Origin: Deltaproteobacteria bacterium
GTDB lineage: Bacteria; Desulfobacterota; BSN033; UBA1163
Assembly (NCBI GenBank): GCA_016875255.1
Contig: VGRU01000205.1
Coordinates: 1 to 6,396 of the forward strand
Length of the DNA: 6,396 nt
Direction of reading: 5' to 3'
The position numbers and the translations under genes were made by a program. The notes beneath the pieces were generated by a model. It was not told where the DNA came from. It saw only the letters and a list, made by a program, of their open reading frames with translations, and made no database searches. Shown piece after piece: positions 1-4,375 of the stretch (positions are counted from its first letter, which is position 1; every line of letters begins with the position of its first letter).

Positions 1-107
1 TTCCCCATCCCAGATTGGAATCATCAATGGCCACCATTCCCGTGAGAAAACATTAAGTATTTCAGGTATTAAGAATTGGGTAGATCTCCTGAATTCCTCT
101 AAATGCC

Positions 108-136
108 TTGACTTTAAAGGGAAAATCGATTAGTCT
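108..136 (+). promoter_or_regulatory. Putative sigma70-type promoter of selC
   Basis: TTGACT (108-113) and TAGTCT (131-136) are separated by 17 bases. The -35 hexamer matches five of six consensus bases and the -10 three of six. The -10 ends six bases before the first base of the mature tRNA (143), so transcription could start at or very near the tRNA 5' end, leaving little or no 5' leader. The weak -10 keeps confidence moderate. Confidence 0.5.
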
Positions 137-142
137 AAAAAC

Positions 143-236
143 GGAAGTGGACAGGTTCTGGTGGGCCTCCTGGACTTCAAATCCAGTGATCCTGTTAACC
201 CGGGATGGTGGGTTCGATTCCCATGCACTTCCGCCA
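143..236 (+). tRNA. selC: tRNA-Sec (anticodon TCA)
   Basis: This is the selenocysteine tRNA, which is charged with serine, converted to Sec-tRNA by SelA and delivered by SelB to in-frame UGA codons. The whole bacterial tRNA-Sec geometry is visible. The acceptor strand 143-150 faces 225-232. A two-base linker AC leads to a six-pair D stem (153-158/163-168) with a four-base loop TGGT. The anticodon stem is 170-174/182-186 with loop CTTCAAA and anticodon TCA at 177-179. A long variable arm (187-207) has stem ATCC/GGAT, and the T arm contains TTCGATT. Discriminator G and an encoded CCA (234-236) follow. Length is 94 nt against about 95 in E. coli. One oddity is that the eighth acceptor pair is G150-G225, a mismatch where other bacterial tRNA-Sec have a pair. 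The gene lies 63 bases upstream of tatA with no terminator between. Confidence 0.97.
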
Positions 237-299
237 ATTCGAAGGGCAACGCGCACAAACCATAAGGCGAGGCGCAAAAACGAGAAAAAGGAGAAAAGA

Positions 300-491
300 A
301 TGTTTGGAATAGGAATGCCGGAGCTTCTGATCATCCTGGTCATTATCCTTGTCATTTTCGGTGCAGGGAAACTCCCTCAGATTGGCGAGGGGATCGGAAA
401 AGGGATTCGAAATTTTAAAAAGGCGACCAAAGACAGGGATGAGATCGATGTCACTCCGAAGAAACCCGAAGACATTTCAGAAAACAAATAA
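300..491 (+). CDS. tatA: TatA/TatE family twin-arginine translocase subunit
   Basis: This 63-residue protein is the pore-forming component of the Tat pathway, which exports folded, often cofactor-loaded proteins across the inner membrane. Residues 1-6 form a short periplasmic end, 7-19 (PELLIILVIILVI) the single transmembrane helix, then the family-defining F20-G21 hinge and KLP motif. An amphipathic helix (about 25-44) with regularly spaced glycines follows, then a charged hydrophilic tail. The start at 300 is chosen because the homology begins there and AAGGAG (288-293) sits six bases upstream; the frame is open further left but runs through the tRNA gene. It lies in the same direction as selC and 29 bases upstream of folK. 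The length is at the short end for TatA, normal for TatE-like forms. Confidence 0.93.
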   Translation: MFGIGMPELLIILVIILVIFGAGKLPQIGEGIGKGIRNFKKATKDRDEIDVTPKKPEDISENK

Positions 492-520
492 AAAGCCGTA
501 GTTTTCTCACTCCACCCAGA

Positions 521-1012
521 ATGGGACATATCGCCTATATCGGGATCGGTTCGAACCTCGGTGATAAGATCGCTAATTGCGAGAAAGCCATCTCCGAAAT
601 CCTGAACGTCGACCGTCACAGACTTGTAGTCAGATCTTCCCTCTATCATACCCGCCCCATCGGTTATGCGGCTCAAGGCTGGTTCGTCAATGGAGTGATT
701 AAAATTGAGACCCATCTGGAACCTCTCGATCTTTACCGGATGCTGAAGACCATCGAACTCAGGCTGGGACGCAATGAGACTTTTCGATGGGGGCCCCGGA
801 TCATCGATCTAGACCTTCTCCTCTTTGATAACCGGAGAATTGAGACAGAAGAGCTTCAGGTTCCGCACCCGCGCCTTCACGAACGACAATTTGTTCTCAT
901 CCCATTATCTGAAATCGACCCGAACCTGATGCATCCCGTTTTAAAGAAGACCGCTGGAGAACTCCTGAAAGAGATCAAAGAAGACCAAGGGGTGGAAAGG
1001 CTATCTGAGTAA
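521..1012 (+). CDS. folK: 2-amino-4-hydroxy-6-hydroxymethyldihydropteridine diphosphokinase (HPPK)
   Basis: FolK transfers pyrophosphate from ATP to 6-hydroxymethyl-7,8-dihydropterin, giving AMP and the substrate for dihydropteroate synthase in cytoplasmic folate synthesis. At 163 residues it has the usual single-domain length. It opens with the typical IGIGSNLGDK motif (7-16). The HPPK signature RWGPRIIDLDLLLF spans 89-102, with W90, R93 and the Mg-binding pair D96 and D98. The HPRLHERQFVLIPL block (116-129) holds the conserved His and Arg residues. No strong Shine-Dalgarno is seen before ATG 521 (the upstream bases are pyrimidine-rich), so translation may depend on the preceding tatA. The following gene starts one base after the stop, implying an operon tatA-folK-YHS gene. 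Confidence 0.96.
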   Translation: MGHIAYIGIGSNLGDKIANCEKAISEILNVDRHRLVVRSSLYHTRPIGYAAQGWFVNGVIKIETHLEPLDLYRMLKTIELRLGRNETFRWGPRIIDLDLLLFDNRRIETEELQVPHPRLHERQFVLIPLSEIDPNLMHPVLKKTAGELLKEIKEDQGVERLSE

Positions 1013-1013
1013 A

Positions 1014-1283
1014 ATGACTCGGCTCCTCTTATTCATCCTTCTCATCTTCATCCTTTACTATCTTCTCCGTTTCCTCTTCAAGGATAAGACTTCATCAGGG
1101 GAAAAGATGAACAAAAAAAATGAACCGGAGGAGCTTGTTCAAGATCCTTATTGCCAAACCTATATTCCGAGAGGATTGGCTTTAAAGAAAAAAGTGGGGG
1201 GGCGAGCGCTATACTTCTGTTGCGAGAAATGTTTGAAAAGTTATATACGAGGAGAATCCAAAGATAGTGCTAAAAAAGATTGA
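1014..1283 (+). CDS. Small membrane-anchored YHS/TRASH-like protein (PP0621-like)
   Basis: This 89-residue protein has an N-terminal hydrophobic helix (residues 3-22, rich in Leu, Ile and Phe) followed by a cytoplasmic-looking soluble part. Residues 41-80 resemble the YHS/TRASH metal-binding fold: DPYCQTYIPRG..., then GGRALYFCCEKCLKSYI, with C47, C69, C70 and C73 as candidate metal ligands. DPxC and YFCxxxC are hallmarks of this family. Its members, including the short PP0621-type proteins, have no firmly assigned role; a metal-binding or sensing function is inference only. The ATG is one base after the folK stop, so translational coupling is likely. The TGA stop overlaps the -35 hexamer of the next gene's promoter. 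Confidence 0.8.
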   Translation: MTRLLLFILLIFILYYLLRFLFKDKTSSGEKMNKKNEPEELVQDPYCQTYIPRGLALKKKVGGRALYFCCEKCLKSYIRGESKDSAKKD

Positions 1284-1308
1284 CAAATTCAGATAGATTT
1301 CTTATGTT
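1280..1308 (+). promoter_or_regulatory. Strong sigma70-type promoter of the OmpA-family lipoprotein gene
   Basis: A perfect TTGACA (1280-1285) and TATGTT (1303-1308, four of six) are spaced by exactly 17 bases, placing the start site near 1315, about 40 bases before the ATG at 1356. The -35 includes the TGA stop of the preceding small gene. The leader then carries the purine-rich ribosome site AAGGGGGG (1341-1348), seven bases from the ATG. Confidence 0.75.
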
Positions 1309-1355
1309 TAAATGGGTTAGGTGGTTTACTTGTAAAAATAAAGGGGGGTAATTCT

Positions 1356-2213
1356 ATGGACAGAAGAATGTGGACATTTTTAATGGTAATGATTTTGTCC
1401 CTCTTGTTAGGGACCTCCTGCACCACGCAGCACTTCGGAATAACCTACAGGGCTATCCTTGCTCCATCCGATTTTGATCGAACCGAGGCCGCTATTGCCC
1501 AGGCGGAGAAGTCCGAGGGGGCAAAGCATTGTCCTGAAAAGATTGCCAAGGCCAGGGAATTAGGAAAAAAAGCAATCGAAACTTATTTAGCATGTAGAAC
1601 AGAGGAAGCATTGAAGATATTGGCAGAGGCCCGGAAGCTGGCTAAAGAGGCAGAAGGTTGCCAACCGCCTCCCCCGGCGCCCGTTGCTCCCGCACCACCC
1701 AGACCAGCGCCGCCTGCTCCGGCGCCGCCACCGCCTGCGCCAGTTCCACCTGCGCCACCAGCCCCTGCCCCTATACCTGCGCCAGTTCCTGCTCCGCTTG
1801 CTCCGGCACCTCGACCCACGCCGGCGCCTGCTCCTGCACCACCAGCGCCTCCGCCAGCCCCAGCGCCCAAACCAGCACTGGTCCTGGATACAATTTATTT
1901 CCCCCCCAACAAAACTAATATCACTCCCTATGCAGCCAAAGCGCTGGATCGAAGCGGGGCGATTCTGAAGGAAAATCCACAGATCAAAGTCGAAATCGGC
2001 GGTCATACGGACCCTGCTGGTCCTGAAAAAGTGAACCAGAAGATTTCGGAAAAGAGGGCTCAGAGCGCAAAGAAGTATCTTACGGATAAATTTGGCATTG
2101 CCGAAAACCGATTGGCCCTAAAGGGTTATGGATCCACCAAACCCATTGCCGATAATAAAACGGAAGAGGGTCGGTCCAAAAACAGAAGGGTTGAATTCAG
2201 GGTGATTCCGTAA
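1356..2213 (+). CDS. OmpA-family peptidoglycan-binding lipoprotein with Pro/Ala-rich linker
   Basis: This 285-residue envelope protein is predicted to tie the outer membrane to peptidoglycan. Residues 1-21 form a signal peptide (positive MDRR, hydrophobic core 6-18) and C22 is the likely lipidated Cys. The lipobox LLGTSC is unusual, with Gly at -3. Residues 29-102 are a helical, DUF4398-like region (alternating Ala, Glu and Lys; C59, C80, C102). Residues 103-174 are almost pure Pro/Ala, an extended spacer. Residues 175-285 are an OmpA C-terminal domain: the IGGHTDPAG motif with D219, then N227 and R234 (NQKISEKRA), the family's diaminopimelate-contacting Asp and Arg, and the closing NRRVEF. 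It is related to Pal and to OmpA/MotB domain proteins. The order lipid anchor, helices, spacer, OmpA domain supports a periplasm-spanning tether. It has its own promoter and terminator, so it is probably monocistronic. Confidence 0.92.
   Translation: MDRRMWTFLMVMILSLLLGTSCTTQHFGITYRAILAPSDFDRTEAAIAQAEKSEGAKHCPEKIAKARELGKKAIETYLACRTEEALKILAEARKLAKEAEGCQPPPPAPVAPAPPRPAPPAPAPPPPAPVPPAPPAPAPIPAPVPAPLAPAPRPTPAPAPAPPAPPPAPAPKPALVLDTIYFPPNKTNITPYAAKALDRSGAILKENPQIKVEIGGHTDPAGPEKVNQKISEKRAQSAKKYLTDKFGIAENRLALKGYGSTKPIADNKTEEGRSKNRRVEFRVIP
1662..1877 (+). repeat. Low-complexity GC-rich tract encoding the Pro/Ala linker
   Basis: About 216 bases built from short words such as CCTGCGCCA, CCGGCGCC and GCTCCTGCACCA encode residues 103-174 of the OmpA-family protein. 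Composition is far more C-rich than the surroundings. The degenerate repeat makes several meaningless open frames in other phases and could vary in length by slippage. Confidence 0.85.
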
Positions 2214-2247
2214 CTTTCCCTGAAGTAATGCTCCGTTTATTCTATAA

Positions 2248-2282
2248 AGGTGGTGGGAAAAGATTCCCACCACCTCTTTTTT
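2248..2282 (+). terminator. Rho-independent terminator after the OmpA-family gene
   Basis: A perfect 12-bp stem, AGGTGGTGGGAA (2248-2259) with TTCCCACCACCT (2264-2275), closes a four-base loop AAGA and is followed by C and six T (2277-2282). It lies 34 bases after the stop codon of the lipoprotein gene and only eight bases before the ribosome site of the transaldolase gene. Confidence 0.92.
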
Positions 2283-2302
2283 ATCTATTAAGGAGGGAAG
2301 CG

Positions 2303-2953
2303 ATGAAGTTTTTTATTGATACGGCCAATCCCGGTGAGATTCGGAAGGCTTACGAGATGGGAGTAATCGATGGGGTAACCACTAATCCCAGTTTAATTGC
2401 AAAAGAGAAGAGAGATTTTGATTCCCTTATTAAGGAAATCTGCGGGATCATCCACGATCTTCCAATCAGCCTTGAGGTCGTCGGATCAAAGGCCGAGGAG
2501 ATGATCCAGGAGGCCCAGACACTCTCCAAGTTAGGAGATAACATTGTGGTTAAAATTCCAATGACCACTGAAGGGCTAAAGGCGATTAAGGCCCTTGTCT
2601 CTCGGGGAATCAAAACCAATACCACCCTGGTATTTTCACCCACACAGGCACTGCTGGCTGCCAAGGCAGGTTCAACCTATATCAGCCCTTTCATCGGAAG
2701 ACTGGACGATATCTCCCAGACCGGCATGGAACTGATTGAACAGATCGTGACAATCTTTAACAATTATGATTTTGAGTCGGAGGTGATTGTTGCGAGTATC
2801 CGGCACCCCATCCATGTGCTGGAAGCGGCCCTCATCGGGGCAGATATAGCAACTATTCCTTATAAGGTCATCGAACAGCTTTCGAAGCATCCTTTGACGG
2901 ATATCGGGATTGAACGATTTCTCGAGGACTGGAAGAAGGTCCCGAAAAAATAA
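2303..2953 (+). CDS. tal: Small-type transaldolase (TalC/MipB family)
   Basis: This cytoplasmic enzyme of the non-oxidative pentose phosphate pathway moves a dihydroxyacetone unit between sugar phosphates (sedoheptulose-7-P plus glyceraldehyde-3-P to erythrose-4-P plus fructose-6-P). The 216 residues match the short transaldolase/fructose-6-P aldolase family. It starts [14 protein letters not shown], has the GVTTNPSL motif (24-31), the Schiff-base lysine K84 in VVKIPMT, and the C-terminal IPYKVIEQL...HPLTDIGI...DW block. E58 (in ISLEVV) and F130 (in SPFIGRLD) stand where E. coli fructose-6-phosphate aldolase has Gln59 and Tyr131; the Glu/Phe pair is typical of true transaldolases. The start at 2303 is set by homology and by AGGAGGG (2291-2297); 25 extra codons upstream in frame run through the terminator and are not coding. 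No promoter fits between terminator and start. Confidence 0.94.
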   Translation: MKFFIDTANPGEIRKAYEMGVIDGVTTNPSLIAKEKRDFDSLIKEICGIIHDLPISLEVVGSKAEEMIQEAQTLSKLGDNIVVKIPMTTEGLKAIKALVSRGIKTNTTLVFSPTQALLAAKAGSTYISPFIGRLDDISQTGMELIEQIVTIFNNYDFESEVIVASIRHPIHVLEAALIGADIATIPYKVIEQLSKHPLTDIGIERFLEDWKKVPKK

Positions 2954-3011
2954 ATGACCCCGTCCATAAGGCAGGACTTTAAAATCAAAATGACTGAGAA
3001 GCAAAACAGAG

Positions 3012-3060
3012 ATCCCGAAATCCTTAGATCCTGAATCAAGTTCAGGACCTGGTTCGGGAT
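3012..3060. repeat. Short nested palindromic repeat between tal and hsp20
   Basis: ATCCCGAA (3012-3019) pairs with TTCGGGAT (3053-3060), enclosing TCCTGAA (3029-3035), loop TCAAG, TTCAGGA (3041-3047). The GGGATGACA ending and the CTGAATCAAGTTCAGG core resemble the repeat at 3842-3980 (CGGATCAAG..., CCGGTATGACG), so it is probably a shorter member of the same dispersed intergenic family. Confidence 0.7.
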
Positions 3061-3086
3061 GACAACAATCAAAGTGGGATTTTAAT

Positions 3087-3112
3087 AAAAAAGGCCCTAC
3101 GAAAGAGGGCCT
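3087..3112 (-). terminator. Rho-independent terminator of the Hsp20 gene
   Basis: Read on the minus strand, AGGCCCT (3112-3106), a seven-base loop, AGGGCCT (3098-3092) and then a run of T (3092-3087) make a classical terminator 27 bases past the hsp20 stop. Outer arms AAAGTG (3071-3076) and CACTTT (3113-3118) can also pair. On the plus strand no good T-run follows, so any stop for tal transcripts here would be weak. Confidence 0.82.
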
Positions 3113-3138
3113 CACTTTGTCCGGGTTCAGACTCGGGT

Positions 3139-3585
3139 TTAGCTCGTTTCGACTGAAATCTGTTTGGGCTGGACATCCCGCTTTCGGGGAAGCACAATCC
3201 TTAGCGCCCCATCTTTATAGGAAGCCTTGATTCCCTCTTGATCGATGGCCTTCGGTAGGGGAAACGTCCGCTGGAAGTGTCCGTACGGTCTTTCGATCTG
3301 GATATAATGTTCTTCTGGACTTTCCTTGATAAACTTTCGCTCTCCCTGGATGATCAGCGTATTCTCCTCCACCTTAATCTCAATCTCGCTCTGATTCATC
3401 TCCGGAAGGTCAACTTTGAGGATTACTTCTTTCTCCTGCTCTACAATGTCGACGGGAGGAGACCAGACGCCCTGGGGCGCTTCCTCTTTGAAGATTCGGG
3501 AAAGGGTTTCATCAAAGAGACGGGTCATCCGATCCTGCATTGCCATCAGGTCCCGGAAAGGCTCCCACTTCACATAATGGACCAT
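3139..3585 (-). CDS. Hsp20/alpha-crystallin family small heat-shock protein
   Basis: This 148-residue ATP-independent holdase binds unfolding proteins in the cytoplasm and works as an oligomer. Residues 1-40 form the variable N-terminal arm, starting with the common bacterial motif YVKWEPFRDLMAMQDRMTRLF. Residues about 41-134 are the alpha-crystallin domain: W41-SPPVDIVEQ, DLPEMNQSEIEIKVEENTL, the ERPYGHFQRTFPLP block (98-111) and the closing GALRIVLPR motif (126-134). The C-terminal tail ends QPKQISVETS; it has Q-I-S-V rather than a perfect I-x-I/V oligomer anchor. GGAGGG (3598-3593) stands seven bases before the ATG. The gene converges on tal and sits alone between the terminator at 3087 and the repeat island. 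I see no CIRCE operator or heat-shock sigma32 promoter upstream. Confidence 0.95.
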   Translation of the reverse strand: MVHYVKWEPFRDLMAMQDRMTRLFDETLSRIFKEEAPQGVWSPPVDIVEQEKEVILKVDLPEMNQSEIEIKVEENTLIIQGERKFIKESPEEHYIQIERPYGHFQRTFPLPKAIDQEGIKASYKDGALRIVLPRKRDVQPKQISVETS

Positions 3586-3610
3586 CTCTCATCCCTCCAA
3601 AATGGCTTTT

Positions 3611-3798
3611 ACCTAAATTGAGCGATTTATTTTAAATTTCATTGTAGCGCAACCCTTTAGGGTTGCTTCTTATGCCTACCTGCGGTAGGCAAGCAAGGCT
3701 AAAGCCTTGCGCTACAAATCACCCTCTGGGTGATTTTAAACCTGACCTGAAGCCTGTTGCTAAAGAGGTTTTCAAAAAAAGATCCGCTCAATTTAGGT
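3611..3798. repeat. Compound inverted-repeat element with three or four hairpins
   Basis: The outer arms are ACCTAAATTGAGCG (3611-3624) and its exact complement (3785-3798). Inside, an 11-bp inverted repeat TTGTAGCGCAA (3642-3652) / TTGCGCTACAA (3707-3717) encloses three hairpins: GCAACCCT/AGGGTTGC (3649-3656/3659-3666), GCCTACC/GGTAGGC (3674-3680/3684-3690) and GCAAGGCT/AGCCTTGC (3693-3700/3703-3710). The first and third are mirror-image copies of one motif (TGTAGCGCAAxxCTTTAGxxTTGC), like a paired REP unit. A fourth hairpin, AAATCACCC/GGGTGATTT, lies at 3716-3736. No protein is encoded. The left arm lies in the hsp20 upstream region (about 26 bases from its ATG). Confidence 0.8.
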
Positions 3799-3841
3799 TT
3801 TATTTAAAGTCTGTTTATAAACTAACAGTTTCAAGAAAGGT

Positions 3842-3980
3842 CGTCATTCCGGCCCCGTTCTGCAACGGGGTAAACTCCAGCCGGAATCCAGTTCTTTCAA
3901 TCCCGCCAAAGGCGGGACTGGATACCGGATCAAGCCTGCCTGCGCGAAGCCGCTTCGGCATAGGCAGGTCCGGTATGACG
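3842..3980. repeat. Dispersed palindromic intergenic repeat (GTCATTCCGG type)
   Basis: Ends CGTCATTCCGG (3842-3852) and CCGGTATGACG (3970-3980) are inverted copies with one mismatch. Nested inside are CCCCGTT/AACGGGG (3853-3859/3864-3870), CCGGAATCCAG/CTGGATACCGG (3881-3891/3918-3928, one mismatch) around TCCCGCC/GGCGGGA, and GCCTGCC/GGCAGGt around GCCG-CTT-CGGC. Translated fragments of such repeats (SSRNPVLSIPPKAGLD..., SGMTE) are familiar spurious peptides in many bacterial genomes, which supports a dispersed family rather than a gene. Confidence 0.8.
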
Positions 3981-4046
3981 GAAAATAATACTTATAAACA
4001 GATACTAACTAAATATACTCCCTTTGAAGGGAAATTTCAACTTTTC

Positions 4047-4267
4047 TAACCCCTCCGTTACAGAGATAAAAAGGGTCGGGAGGTTCTTCTGGAAAAACCT
4101 TGAAGCGAAACCTTTAACGTTTAAACTCCGTAGGTTCGTTTATAAAAACCATCATGAATCGGGCAGATGGGTCGGTTGGCATTCCTTCAAAGATCGCTTT
4201 ACAAGGTTTTGGAGGAAGGACCTCCCGACCCTTTCAGATTAAGTAACACCCAATAACGGAGGGGTTA
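4047..4267. mobile_element. 221-bp long-hairpin element, MITE-like, possibly a structured RNA
   Basis: The two ends are perfect 14-bp inverted repeats, TAACCCCTCCGTTA (4047-4060) and TAACGGAGGGGTTA (4254-4267). Further in, a 15-bp perfect helix (4070-4084 with 4220-4234, core GGGTCGGGAGG) continues with six more pairs including two G-U (4085-4090/4214-4219), then AAAACCTTG/CAAGGTTTT (4094-4102/4202-4210) and AAGCGA/TCGCTT (4103-4108/4194-4199). The apex has small hairpins (4109-4113/4132-4136 and 4149-4153/4166-4170). Directly outside the ends are CAACTTTTC (4038-4046) and CAACCTTTC (4268-4276), a 9-bp direct repeat with one mismatch, as left by transposon insertion. No transposase or other gene is inside. 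The alternative is a plus-strand noncoding RNA, because the G-U pairs hold only in that strand's transcript. Confidence 0.6.
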
Positions 4268-4297
4268 CAACCTTTCGGCTTTTGTGCCTGCTAAACG

Positions 4298-4331
4298 AAA
4301 CGCCACTCAGGGTCAATCCTGAGTGGCGTTT
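4298..4331. terminator. Probable terminator at the end of the redox gene cluster
   Basis: AAACGCCACTCAGG (4298-4311) and CCTGAGTGGCGTTT (4318-4331) form a perfect 14-bp stem with six-base loop GTCAAT. It lies 45 bases beyond the stop of the minus-strand iron-sulfur gene; on that strand the stem ends GTTT and continues CGTTT. On the plus strand GTTTATC follows, so it may work in both directions, and it could also end a transcript of the 4047-4267 element. The T-tracts are short, which limits certainty about direction. Confidence 0.75.
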
Positions 4332-4375
4332 ATCAAATGATCTTCAAAATGTTAAATGGGGGGCTATCGAATGGG

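Noticed and set aside
1..133. A frame open from the left edge to TAG at 131-133 (about 43 codons), possibly the tail of an upstream gene.
   Set aside because: The peptide resembles no family I recognise, including SelA or SelB ends, and it would overlap the selC promoter. The first 107 bases hold nothing I can support.
1281..1356. TGA stop of the YHS-like gene is followed by an open frame that runs into the OmpA-family gene, as if Sec read-through joined them.
   Set aside because: Twenty-five open codons are expected by chance fairly often. The downstream gene has its own promoter, ribosome site and signal peptide, and no stem-loop of SECIS type is apparent right after the TGA.
1583..2006. 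Several long open frames in other phases and on the minus strand, rich in Gly/Ala, Arg/Trp or Ser/Cys.
   Set aside because: They are by-products of the GC-rich Pro/Ala linker repeat in the lipoprotein gene and have no ribosome sites or homology.
3586..3660. CIRCE operator or sigma32-type promoter upstream of hsp20.
   Set aside because: No TTAGCACTC-N9-GAGTGCTAA pair and no convincing heat-shock promoter could be found in the AT-rich leader.
3640..3980. CRISPR-like array from successive hairpins.
   Set aside because: The hairpins differ from each other, are inverted rather than direct, and have no uniform repeats or spacers.
3815..3999. TTATAAAC at 3815-3822 and 3992-3999 as a target duplication around the 3842-3980 repeat.
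   Set aside because: The copies do not touch the ends of the palindrome (19 and 11 bases away) and the word is AT-rich, so coincidence is likely.
3663..4049. A 128-codon open frame on the plus strand across the repeat island.
   Set aside because: Its translation contains typical repeat-derived peptide (SSRNPVLSIPPKAG) and spans two palindromic elements; it has no ribosome site.
4024..4242. A 72-codon open frame inside the long-hairpin element.
   Set aside because: It is confined to the palindrome arms and head, with no homology or ribosome site.
4047..4267. Identification of the long hairpin as 6S RNA, tmRNA, RNase P RNA or SRP RNA.
   Set aside because: I see none of the conserved sequence blocks of tmRNA, RNase P or SRP RNA, and the layout (perfect 14- and 15-bp helices with a branched head) does not match the 6S central bubble.
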